From Intestinibacillus sp. Marseille-P6563 (GTDB taxonomy: Bacteria > Bacillota > Clostridia > Oscillospirales > Butyricicoccaceae): a stretch of DNA of 64,000 nt. This document shows, piece after piece, positions 1 to 8,100 of the stretch; the first letter of the stretch is position 1; each line of letters opens with the position of its first letter. The notes under the pieces were generated by a model. The model was not told the origin of the DNA and did no database searches. It worked only from the letters and a program-made list of their open reading frames with translations. The translations under genes were made by a program, and so were the position numbers. Where the stretch lies: positions 620,001 through 684,000 of the forward strand of contig NZ_UWOD01000002.1 in assembly GCF_900604335.1 (NCBI RefSeq). The letters run 5' to 3'.

Positions 1-386
1 AGCCGGCTGCCATTCTGGGCTTCCGCAGCCGTAACGTGATCATCCTGCAAAGCCGCTTTGAAGAACTCGGCCGCACCCATATCTGCACCGACGACGGCAC
101 CTGCGGCTTCCATGGCTTTGTGTCCGACCTGCTGCGCCAGCATCTGCACGAATATACTGGCGTCTGTGCCTGCGGTCCCCGGCCCATGCTCAAGGCCATC
201 GCGGAAATCGCAGACGAAGCCGGCCTGCCGTGCCAGGTTTCGCTGGAAGAACGAATGGGCTGCGGCATCGGCGCCTGCCTGGTATGCGCATGTGAACTCA
301 AACTCAAGGACGGCCAGGACGGCGTACGCTATGGCCATGTCTGCAAGGACGGACCGGTATTCGACGCAAAGGAGGTCGTTTGGTAA
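1..386 (+). CDS. pyrK: Dihydroorotate dehydrogenase B electron-transfer subunit (C-terminal part)
   Basis: The reading frame is open to the left edge, so the N-terminal FAD/NAD part lies outside the window. The visible part carries an ACGPRPML segment typical of the NAD-binding end of ferredoxin-reductase proteins. It is followed by a cysteine cluster (GCGIGACLVC, then a later HVC) matching the C-x4-C-x2-C-xn-C ligands of the [2Fe-2S] cluster of PyrK. In the family this subunit passes electrons from the PyrD flavin to NAD+. The stop codon overlaps the pyrD start by one base (TAATG), which indicates translational coupling and a pyrimidine operon that begins upstream. Confidence 0.93.
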   Translation, partial: PAAILGFRSRNVIILQSRFEELGRTHICTDDGTCGFHGFVSDLLRQHLHEYTGVCACGPRPMLKAIAEIADEAGLPCQVSLEERMGCGIGACLVCACELKLKDGQDGVRYGHVCKDGPVFDAKEVVW

Positions 387-1291
387 TGGATTTACGGGTA
401 AACATCTGCGGGGTAGAACTGAAAAACCCCATCACAACGGCTTCCGGCACCTTTGGCTTTGGCCATGAGTACGGCGAATTTTTTGACCTCTCGGTCCTGG
501 GCGGCATTGGCGTCAAGGGCCTGACTCCCTCCGAGCGTCTGGGCAATCCGGCGCCGCGCATCGCGGAAACCCCGTCGGGCATTTTGAACTGTGTTGGCCT
601 GCAAAATCCGGGCATCGACAAGTTCATCGAAGAACAGATCCCCTTCCTGCGACAGTATGACACCAAGATCATCGCCAATGTATCGGGCAACACGGTCGAG
701 GAATACGAAGGCATGGTGGAAAAGATCTCGGATGCCGACGTCGACCTGATTGAAATGAACATCTCCTGTCCGAACGTCAAGTGCGGCGGCATGGCCTTTG
801 GAACCCAGCCGGCGATGGTAGAAGAAGTGGTGTCTGCGGCCAAGAAAAAGGCCAAAAAACCGCTTATCGTCAAATTAAGCCCCAATGTCACCGACATCAC
901 CGAAATCGCCCGCGCCGCCGTTGCCGCGGGTGCGGATGCTCTCAGCCTCATCAACACCCTGCTGGGCATGCGCATCGATATCAACACCCGCCGGCCGATT
1001 TTGTCCAACATCATGGGCGGTCTGTCCGGTCCGGCGGTGTTCCCGGTGGCGGTCCGCATGGTCTATCAGGTGCGCAAAGCGGTCGATGTGCCGATCATCG
1101 GCATGGGCGGCATTCGCACCGGACGCGATATTGTGGAAATGATGCTGGCAGGCGCAGACGCCGTTGCCATCGGCACGGCGATGTTTGCCGATCCCCTGGC
1201 GCCGGTCAAGGCGCTCCAGCAGCTGGAAGAATATATGCGCACGCATAAAATCGAAAAAGTCACCGAACTGACGGGAGCTGTATTGGTATGA
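386..1291 (+). CDS. pyrD: Dihydroorotate dehydrogenase B (NAD+), catalytic subunit
   Basis: This 301-residue FMN TIM-barrel protein oxidises dihydroorotate to orotate in de novo pyrimidine synthesis. The N-terminal stretch with NPITTASGTFGFG and the NISCPNVKCGG segment (about residue 128), which holds the catalytic cysteine of class 1B enzymes, identify it. GGIRTGRDIVEMMLAGADAV is the phosphate-binding end of the barrel. The ATG at 386 is preferred because AAAGGAGGT at 368-376 sits about ten bases upstream; an in-frame TTG at 380 is too close. It directly follows pyrK, its electron-transfer partner, and its TGA overlaps the next ATG by four bases. Confidence 0.96.
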   Translation: MDLRVNICGVELKNPITTASGTFGFGHEYGEFFDLSVLGGIGVKGLTPSERLGNPAPRIAETPSGILNCVGLQNPGIDKFIEEQIPFLRQYDTKIIANVSGNTVEEYEGMVEKISDADVDLIEMNISCPNVKCGGMAFGTQPAMVEEVVSAAKKKAKKPLIVKLSPNVTDITEIARAAVAAGADALSLINTLLGMRIDINTRRPILSNIMGGLSGPAVFPVAVRMVYQVRKAVDVPIIGMGGIRTGRDIVEMMLAGADAVAIGTAMFADPLAPVKALQQLEEYMRTHKIEKVTELTGAVLV

Positions 1292-2493
1292 CGACCATCT
1301 ATCTCATTCGCCATGCCGAAGCGGAAGGCAATGTTTACCGCCGCTGCCATGGTGTATACGATTCTCTGTTGACCCCCAAAGCGTACCGGCAGCTTCCCTA
1401 TCTGGCCGAACGCTTTGCGCCGGTGGCGCTGGATGCTATCTACGCATCTAACTTATACCGCGCGCGGCATACGGCCAAGGCCATTGCCGATCCCAAGGGC
1501 ATGAAGGTCATCATCCGGCCGGAGCTGCATGAGATCGACATGGGCGACTGGGAAGATAAAACCTGGGCCATCCTTCCCCGCGAATATCCGGAGGATTTCG
1601 CCATCTGGCACAGCCGCCCGTGGGAGTGCACGGTGCCGGGCGGTGAAACGGTCATGCAGGCTGGTGACCGCGTACTGGCCGAACTGCACCGCATTGCCCG
1701 CCAGCGTCCGGGCCAGACCTTAGCGGTTGTCTCCCACGGCTCTGCCATCCGCAGCCTGCTGTGCCGGGTGCTGCATCTGGCGCCCGAGCAGGTCGGAGAA
1801 ATCGGTTGGGGCGACAACACTTGTGTCGCTAAGCTTCTGTTTGAGGACGATGGCAGCGTGCGCGCCGAATACTGGAACGACGCTTCCCATCTGCCCGAAG
1901 AATTGTCCACCTTTGCCGCGCTGGGCTGGAAGGATAACAAAGGCCTGCCCATCTCCCTGCAAATGTGGTATCGTCCCTATGACCCGCAGGATGCCGACGA
2001 CCGCGCGCTTTTGCTCTCCTTTGTCAGGGAGCAATATCGCAACGCATATGGCAGTGATGCTCTGCTCGATGAAGCAGCCAAGCTGCAACAGGCCGCTGCG
2101 GCATCGGCTGTGCTGCCCGATGCGGTTTCGTTCGGCATGCTGGACGATACGCCGGTTGCCCTGGTATTCCTGGATGCGGCAGATACGGCCGAACCGGGTG
2201 TGGGCATGGTGGGCGGCTACTGCATCGCCTCCGACTACCGGGGCAGCGGACTGTCGGCACAAATCATCGGACAATCGTTTTCGGTCTACCGCCGGTTGGG
2301 CCGGGAATACTTATGTGCGAACGTCGCCGCACACAACGAACGTGCCAAGGGCTTTTATCATAAGTTTGAATTTACGCAGTGCGGTGAAACAGTCAACGCC
2401 TGCGGACCGCATTTCCGCATGTATAAGCGTATCCGGGTCGATTCCCTACTCGATGAACGCGATGCCTTCGATTTAAGCGAAATGGATGCGTAA
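1288..2493 (+). CDS. Histidine phosphatase - GNAT acetyltransferase fusion
   Basis: This 401-residue protein joins two domains. Residues 1 to about 205 are a phosphoglycerate-mutase-like histidine phosphatase, with the LIRHAE motif (nucleophilic His at residue 9) and a second catalytic histidine in VVSHGSAIR near residue 150. Residues about 225 to 390 form a GNAT fold, with a YRGSGLSAQII acetyl-CoA loop near residue 317 and a late NERAKGFYHKF segment. The ATG overlaps the pyrD stop (ATGA), so it is co-translated with the pyrimidine genes, although its substrate cannot be told from sequence. Phosphatase activity on a small phosphorylated metabolite and N-acetylation are family-based inferences. 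Confidence 0.88.
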   Translation: MTTIYLIRHAEAEGNVYRRCHGVYDSLLTPKAYRQLPYLAERFAPVALDAIYASNLYRARHTAKAIADPKGMKVIIRPELHEIDMGDWEDKTWAILPREYPEDFAIWHSRPWECTVPGGETVMQAGDRVLAELHRIARQRPGQTLAVVSHGSAIRSLLCRVLHLAPEQVGEIGWGDNTCVAKLLFEDDGSVRAEYWNDASHLPEELSTFAALGWKDNKGLPISLQMWYRPYDPQDADDRALLLSFVREQYRNAYGSDALLDEAAKLQQAAAASAVLPDAVSFGMLDDTPVALVFLDAADTAEPGVGMVGGYCIASDYRGSGLSAQIIGQSFSVYRRLGREYLCANVAAHNERAKGFYHKFEFTQCGETVNACGPHFRMYKRIRVDSLLDERDAFDLSEMDA

Positions 2494-2537
2494 ACCCGCA
2501 AGAAAATACCGTGTCGGGCAGCCCTGCCGGACACAAC

Positions 2538-2563
2538 AAAACCCCGTCCATGGACGGGGTTTT
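2538..2563. terminator. Bidirectional intrinsic terminator
   Basis: This is a perfect 26-base palindrome with a CCCCGTCCA / TGGACGGGG core flanked by A4 and T4. It lies between the converging phosphatase-GNAT gene and the lysO C-terminal gene and can serve both strands. Confidence 0.85.
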
Positions 2564-2567
2564 GTGT

Positions 2568-3173
2568 TTATGAAAACAGATGATAGCAGATCGACAGCAG
2601 CACCGGGACACAGGCCGAGCAGATCACGCCATTGAGTACCGACAGCACCACGGTATCGCCGTCGGTGTAGCGGATCATCATGGGCAGCGTGGTATCTTCG
2701 CTGGTCGCGCCAGCGGCGGCGATGCAACTATATACATTCAGATGCCGCGCCAAAAACGGGATGCTGAAAAAGGAAAAAATCTCGCGCATGAGATTGCTCA
2801 AAAAGGCGATGCTGCCGTATTGTGCGCCCGACAAATTGCCGATGGCGACGCCGGTCAGGCTGTACCACCCCAGACCGCTGGCAATGGCGGTGCTCTCGCC
2901 CATGGGGGTGCGCAAAAGTAGGCTACACAGCACGCCGCCAGCCAGCGAACCGGCAATGATCCCACACGGAATCAGCAGGATTTTGATGTGATACTGGCGC
3001 ATATTGTCTACAATGCCCTCATGCATCCCAACACTGATGCCGACCAGCAGCATCAGGGCATATAAAATATAATCGGTGTTCTGGGCGAGCCATTCGACCA
3101 CCGGCCAGTTCAGGCCCCCTAGTCCATAGGCCACGCCGCCAAGCAGGGCTACCAGTGCCAAAATGACCATCAT
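2568..3173 (-). CDS. LysO-family exporter, C-terminal module
   Basis: This 201-residue, highly hydrophobic protein has about six membrane segments. It resembles the C-terminal domain (DUF340) of LysO, the L-lysine exporter known in E. coli as YbjE. Conserved features include the ASGLGWYSLTG segment, the LMREIFSF segment, and GATSEDTTLP with acidic residues inside the membrane part. Its ATG overlaps the TGA of the upstream N-terminal module by four bases, so the two halves are made together and probably assemble as one transporter. Lysine as substrate is inferred from the family. Confidence 0.8.
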   Translation of the reverse strand: MMVILALVALLGGVAYGLGGLNWPVVEWLAQNTDYILYALMLLVGISVGMHEGIVDNMRQYHIKILLIPCGIIAGSLAGGVLCSLLLRTPMGESTAIASGLGWYSLTGVAIGNLSGAQYGSIAFLSNLMREIFSFFSIPFLARHLNVYSCIAAAGATSEDTTLPMMIRYTDGDTVVLSVLNGVICSACVPVLLSICYHLFS

Positions 3174-3454
3174 TTCTGCGGTCCTCCTTTTTTATTCCCC
3201 AAAAAGCGACGGGTGAGCAAATACACGCACACAACCGACAACACGGTCGGGAGCAGGAAAAAAACAAAGCTCTGCCACCCTACGGTCGCCAGTTCGCCCA
3301 GGAAGTTTTCCCGCTGCCCCAGCATCACGCCCATCGAAAAAATCAACACCAGGGTGCAGGCGACCTGCAACCGCTCATTGATCGTTTTGGCCCGCTTGGG
3401 AAAGATAAAATGCCCAATCGCGACACCAATGCCCATAATCACCAAGATCTCCAT
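3170..3454 (-). CDS. LysO-family exporter, N-terminal module
   Basis: This small membrane protein of 94 residues has about three transmembrane segments and corresponds to the N-terminal part of full-length LysO (MGIGVAIGHFIFP, then SMGVMLGQRENF). The ATG at 3454 is chosen because AAGGAGAT lies just upstream on the minus strand; a longer in-frame extension lacks a ribosome site and has non-membrane composition. Together with the overlapping downstream gene it makes up the length of an intact exporter of about 295 residues. The split looks native, because the ends meet in an ATGA overlap. Confidence 0.78.
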   Translation of the reverse strand: MEILVIMGIGVAIGHFIFPKRAKTINERLQVACTLVLIFSMGVMLGQRENFLGELATVGWQSFVFFLLPTVLSVVCVYLLTRRFLGNKKGGPQK

Positions 3455-3496
3455 ACCCGATCTCCTTCCATTGCCGCCTTTTTGCCATGAGATTGC

Positions 3497-3525
3497 TTGC
3501 AAACTGCGTTTCTTTCTGTTACTAT
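3497..3525 (+). promoter_or_regulatory. Sigma-A promoter for the GNAT gene
   Basis: TTGCAA (3497-3502) and TACTAT (3520-3525) are separated by 17 bases, about 35 bases upstream of the ATG at 3558. Confidence 0.6.
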
Positions 3526-3557
3526 ATCGTTTACACCAGATTCCGGAGGAAAGGCCC

Positions 3558-4046
3558 ATGCTGCTGCGCCCCTATCAGCCAGACGACTGCGCCGTTTTGG
3601 CGCGTCTGTTTGCACAAACCATCCAATGTGTCACATGCCCTGATTATTCCCAAGCCGAGCGGGATGCTTGGGCGGCGGGCTGGCACACCCTGACCGATGC
3701 TTTCTTTGGTTCCCGCTATACCCTGGTCGCTGTGGAGGATGACCAGGTGGCCGGTTATGCCAATTTGGACGATACCGGTTATCTGGACCACCTATTCGTC
3801 CACAAGGACTTCCAGCGCCGGCATGTTGCCACCGCTCTGTGCGATGCGCTCGAACAATATGCCCACTCCCGCGGGCTGCTGCGCGTGACCGTCCATGCGT
3901 CCCTCACCGCCAAACCCTTTTTTCTGCGCCGCGGCTATGTGCTGCTACGGGCTCAATCGGTGCCGCTGCGCGGTCAGCATCTGACGAATTTTGTCATGGA
4001 AAAGAATCTGAACCCCGAACACACAAAAACGTCCTCCGACACTTGA
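3558..4046 (+). CDS. GNAT-family N-acetyltransferase
   Basis: The 162-residue protein has the GNAT fold: a LDHLFVHKDFQRRHVATALCD-like acetyl-CoA binding helix in its middle and a FFLRRGYVLL strand near the end. Length and order fit YafP-like acetyltransferases, whose substrates are small amines, but the substrate here is unknown. The ATG at 3558 follows GGAGGAAAG; the longer open frame upstream antisense to lysO is rejected. The gene has its own promoter and a terminator whose left arm lies inside its last codons. Confidence 0.85.
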   Translation: MLLRPYQPDDCAVLARLFAQTIQCVTCPDYSQAERDAWAAGWHTLTDAFFGSRYTLVAVEDDQVAGYANLDDTGYLDHLFVHKDFQRRHVATALCDALEQYAHSRGLLRVTVHASLTAKPFFLRRGYVLLRAQSVPLRGQHLTNFVMEKNLNPEHTKTSSDT

Positions 4047-4066
4047 AAACCTCGGAGGGCGTTTTT
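4025..4066 (+). terminator. Intrinsic terminator overlapping the GNAT stop
   Basis: The arm AAAAACGTCCTCCGA (4025-4039) pairs with TCGGAGGGCGTTTTT (4052-4066). The 5' arm encodes part of the last residues of the GNAT protein and the stop codon sits in the loop. Confidence 0.85.
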
Positions 4067-4116
4067 GCTGCTTTTAAGGACAAAAGCGGCGGGCCGCAGG
4101 CCCGCCCGCTGTTGGT

Positions 4117-4800
4117 TTACTTGCTCCAGGTCGCCTTGGCTACCCCATCGGCAAAGACCTGATGGAAGCCCTTGACGTTTTCCGCAATATCGCCGCCGAA
4201 AACGGCCGAACCGGCCACGATCACGTCCGCGCCTGCGGCCACGATGTCGGCTGTGTTGGTCAGCTTGGCGCCACCGTCGATCTCCAGTTCACAGGCATAG
4301 CCGTTTTCCTGAATAGCGCGGCGGATAAACTTGATCTTGTCCATGCACTCCGGGATAAAGCCCTGGCCGCCAAAGCCGGGTTCTACGGTCATGATGAGCA
4401 CCATATCGCAGTACGGCAGCAGCGGCAACAGTACGTCGGCCGGGGTGCCGGGCTTGATGGTGCAGGATGCCTTTTTGCCGGCAGCCTTGATCTTCTTGAG
4501 CTGCTCGAGCGTATCGCCGTTGGACTCATAGTGAACGGTGATGATGTCCGAACCTGCATGGATGAAGTCATCCAGATATTTGTCCGGGTCAGAGATCATC
4601 AGGTGTACGTCGAGCACAGCGTCGGTCGCCTTGCGCAGCGCCTTGACCACCGGCGCACCGATGGTGATATTGGGCACAAAATGGCCGTCCATCACGTCGA
4701 CATGGACATATTCGGCGCCAGCGTCCACCGCGGTCTTGATGTCACGCGCCAGATTGGCAAAATCCGCCGACAGGATCGACGGGGAAAGTTTGATCGTCAT
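4117..4800 (-). CDS. rpe: Ribulose-phosphate 3-epimerase
   Basis: This 227-residue TIM-barrel enzyme interconverts ribulose-5-phosphate and xylulose-5-phosphate in the pentose phosphate pathway. It starts with the family signature LSPSILSADFANL and contains VHVDVMDGHFVPNITIG, with metal ligands and the catalytic Asp. It also contains LDVHLMI, MTVEPGFGGQ, with the second catalytic Asp region, and DGG near the end. The ATG at 4800 follows GAGGAGG at good spacing; the open frame continues upstream but only into the structured leader. It appears monocistronic. Confidence 0.96.
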   Translation of the reverse strand: MTIKLSPSILSADFANLARDIKTAVDAGAEYVHVDVMDGHFVPNITIGAPVVKALRKATDAVLDVHLMISDPDKYLDDFIHAGSDIITVHYESNGDTLEQLKKIKAAGKKASCTIKPGTPADVLLPLLPYCDMVLIMTVEPGFGGQGFIPECMDKIKFIRRAIQENGYACELEIDGGAKLTNTADIVAAGADVIVAGSAVFGGDIAENVKGFHQVFADGVAKATWSK

Positions 4801-4861
4801 GGGTTTCAGTCCTCCTCGTTTGATGAACCCCCGGGTGCGCCGCGGCATAGTCTGAAAATAC

Positions 4862-4949
4862 AGCGGCCGGGGAAACGGCGCCGTTTCCCGCACGCGCCGC
4901 TTTTTGAATAGATGGGGCTGGCTGCGGCCTGAGCGTCCGGCCGGCCCCC
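4862..4949 (-). promoter_or_regulatory. Structured 5' leader of rpe
   Basis: Between the promoter and the start codon the leader holds a perfect 20-base palindrome (4870-4889, centre GGCGCC, arms GGGAAACG/CGTTTCCC). It is framed by AGCGGC (4862-4867) and GCCGCT (4896-4901). A second hairpin, GGGGCTGGC with GCCGGCCCC, spans 4914-4949. No known riboswitch consensus was recognised. Confidence 0.5.
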
Positions 4950-4958
4950 TTTGATTAA

Positions 4959-4986
4959 ATTATACACTATCTCCTGGGAATTTCAA
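4959..4986 (-). promoter_or_regulatory. Sigma-A promoter for rpe
   Basis: On the minus strand TTGAAA (4981-4986) and TATAAT (4959-4964) are 16 bases apart. This predicts a leader of about 150 bases upstream of rpe. Confidence 0.65.
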
Positions 4987-5012
4987 TGCGGTTTTGGCAG
5001 TTTATCGCTTGA

Positions 5013-5041
5013 TTGCACGCGCCGGAATACGGTATGATAAT
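5013..5041 (+). promoter_or_regulatory. Sigma-A promoter for purL
   Basis: TTGCAC (5013-5018) and GATAAT (5036-5041) are 17 bases apart and about 100 bases upstream of the purL ATG. The rpe promoter on the other strand lies only about 27 bases away, so the two are divergent. Confidence 0.55.
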
Positions 5042-5068
5042 ATTGTTAGAAAAAATAGGGCCAAACTC

Positions 5069-5097
5069 AAAAAGCAGCGTCCAAAAGCCTGCTTTTT
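5069..5097 (+). promoter_or_regulatory. Terminator-like hairpin in the purL leader
   Basis: AAAAAGCAG (5069-5077) pairs with CTGCTTTTT (5089-5097), giving a GC-poor stem followed by T-rich sequence between promoter and start. It could act as an attenuator. No purine riboswitch core was recognised. Confidence 0.4.
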
Positions 5098-5140
5098 CTT
5101 GTCCATTTGACCAAATACCGTACGATAAAAGGAGTTCCAC

Positions 5141-8100
5141 ATGGCAGTTTACCGTTGTTATTCTGAAAAGCGTCCGGGCTTTGCTGTGGAGGCCGAAAGC
5201 CTCCTGAAAAGCCTGGCCGATCAGCTTGAGATCCATACCCTGTCGGGCGTACGTTACCTTTGCCGCTACGACGCCGAAGGCCTGACTCCGGAAACCTATG
5301 AAAAAGCCAAGCACATCGTCTTTTCCGAGCCCATGGTGGATGTATGCTATGACGAATCCTTCCCCCTGCCCGAGGGCGACTACACCGTGCTCGCGGTCGA
5401 GCCGCTGCCCGGCCAGTTTGACCAGCGCGCCGACTCCTGCGCCCAGTGCATCCAGCTGCTGACCGGCGGCGAACGCCCGACGGTCGCAGCCGCCAAGGTC
5501 TATGTGTTCGAAGGCACGCTGACCGAAAGCGACCTTGCCAAGGTCAAAAATTACCTCATCAACCCGGTCGAAGCGCGCGAAGCGTCTATGGACAAGCCGT
5601 CCACCCTGCGCGTCGACTACGACATTCCGACCGAAGTCGACACGGTCGAAGGCTTTACGACCATGGATGAGACCGCACTCGCGGACATGCTCCAGACCCT
5701 GGGCCTTGCCATGGATCTGGATGACCTCAAGTTCCTGCAAGCCTACTTTGCCGGCGAAGAAAAGCGCGACCCGACCATCACCGAAGTGCGCATGATCGAC
5801 ACCTACTGGTCGGACCACTGCCGCCATACCACCTTCCTGACCGAAATCGACGACACGGCTATCGACGACCCGATGGTGCAGGCGGCGTTTGACCGCTATC
5901 TCGCGGCCCGCGTCGAAGTCTACGGCGAAGAAAAGGCGTCCAAGCGTCCGGTCACCCTGATGGATATCGCGACCGCGGCCGCTAAGGTGCTCAAAAAGCG
6001 TGGCTATCTGCAAAACCTGGACGAGTCCGAGGAAATCAACGCCTGCTCCATCAAGATCAAGGTCAAGGTGGACGACGCAGACGGCGGCTGTCATTTTGAG
6101 GACTGGCTGCTGATGTTCAAGAACGAAACCCACAACCATCCGACCGAAATCGAGCCGTTCGGCGGTGCGGCGACCTGCCTGGGCGGCGCCATCCGCGACC
6201 CGCTGTCCGGCCGCAGCTATGTTTATCAGGCCATGCGTGTGACCGGCGCGGGCGACCCGACCGTTCCGCTGTCTGAAACCCTGCCGCACAAGCTGCCCCA
6301 GCGCAAGCTGTGCACGACCGCTGCGGCTGGTTATTCGTCCTACGGCAACCAGATCGGTCTGGCGACCGGCCTGGTGCATGAGATCTATCACCCGGGTTAT
6401 GTCGCCAAGCGCATGGAAATCGGCGCGGTCGTTGGCGCAGCCCCGGTCGAAAACGTCATCCGCGAAGTACCCGAAGCGGGCGACATCGTCATCCTGCTCG
6501 GCGGCAAGACCGGCCGCGATGGCTGCGGCGGTGCGACCGGTTCGTCCAAGAAGCACACCGAATCTTCGCTGGAAACCTGCGGCGCTGAAGTCCAGAAGGG
6601 CAACCCGCCCGAGGAGCGCAAGATTCAGCGCCTGTTCCGCGACCCGGAAGTCACCCGCATGATCCGCCGCTGCAACGACTTTGGCGCGGGCGGTGTTTCG
6701 GTCGCCATCGGCGAACTGGCCGACGGTCTGGACATTGACCTGAACATGGTTCCCAAGAAATACGACGGTCTGGACGGCACCGAACTGGCCATCTCGGAAT
6801 CCCAGGAACGTATGGCGGTTGTCGTACGTGCAAAGGACGCTGACGCCTTCATTGCCAAGGCTTCGGGCGAAAACCTGGAAGCGGTCAAGGTGGCTGTCGT
6901 CACCGACACCAACCGTCTGCGCATGACCTGGAACGGCAAGACCATTGTAGACATTTCCCGCGATTTCCTGAACACCAACGGCTGCGCTAAGCATGCAACG
7001 GCTGCGGTGCCGCATCTGGCTGCACCGTCCATCGAGCGCACGCCGGACGGCGATACGGTTGCGGAAAAGCTGCTCAATCATGCATCTTCGCTCAACGTCT
7101 GCCTGGAGCGCGGTCTGGTCGAGCGCTTTGACGGCTCGATCGGTGCAAACTCGGTCTTCATGCCCTTTGGCGGCAAGAATCAGCTCACCCCGACCCAGGT
7201 CATGGCGGCCACCCTGCCCGCCCTGTCCGGTCAGGCATCGACCGCGTCGGTCATGGCCTATGGCTTTGACCCCTTCTACACCGAACAGAATCCCTTCCTG
7301 GGCGCCTCGGCGGCGGTCGTGGAATCGGTCGCTAAGCTGGTCGCCGCCGGCTGCCGGTATGACCGCGCGTACCTGACCTTCCAGGAATACTTCGAACGTC
7401 TGGGCAAGGACCCGAAGCGCTTCGGCAAGCCGCTGTCCGCCCTGCTGGGTGCTTATGTAGCACAGGAAGAGCTGTGCCTGGGCGCCATCGGCGGCAAGGA
7501 CTCCATGAGCGGCTCGTTTGACGATATGGACGTTCCCCCGACGCTGGTATCGTTCGCCATCGTTCCGCAGGAAGCCGACCAGCTCATCTCCCCCGAATTC
7601 AAGGCAGCTGGTCATCCGGTCTACCTGCTCGACGCGGCTTACACGGCCGACGGCGCACCCGATTATGACATGATCAAGGACATGTGGGACGACGCTTTCC
7701 GTCTGATTTCCGAAGGCAAGGCGGTTTCGGCCTGGGCGCTGAGTGTCGGCGGCGTGGCCGAGGGCGTGTGCAAGATGACGCTGGGCAACGACATCGGCTT
7801 TGCCTTTGACCCGGCTTTCCCGCAGGAAGCCCTGTTCCTCAAGAACTTTGGCGGCATCCTGCTCGAAACTACCGAAGAACTGCCGCACGCCTGGAAGGTG
7901 GGCGAAACCATCGCCGACCCGGCGGTTACCATCGGCGGCGAGCGCGTGACGCTCGACCAGCTCAAGGCCGCATTTGAAGGCCGTCTGGAATCGGTCTTCC
8001 CGACCCAGGCTCCGGCAGCGGACGAGCACCTGACCACCCTGTCTTACACCGAGCGCAATGCCAAGGCCCCGGCGGTCAAGATGGCCAAGCCGCTGGCAGT

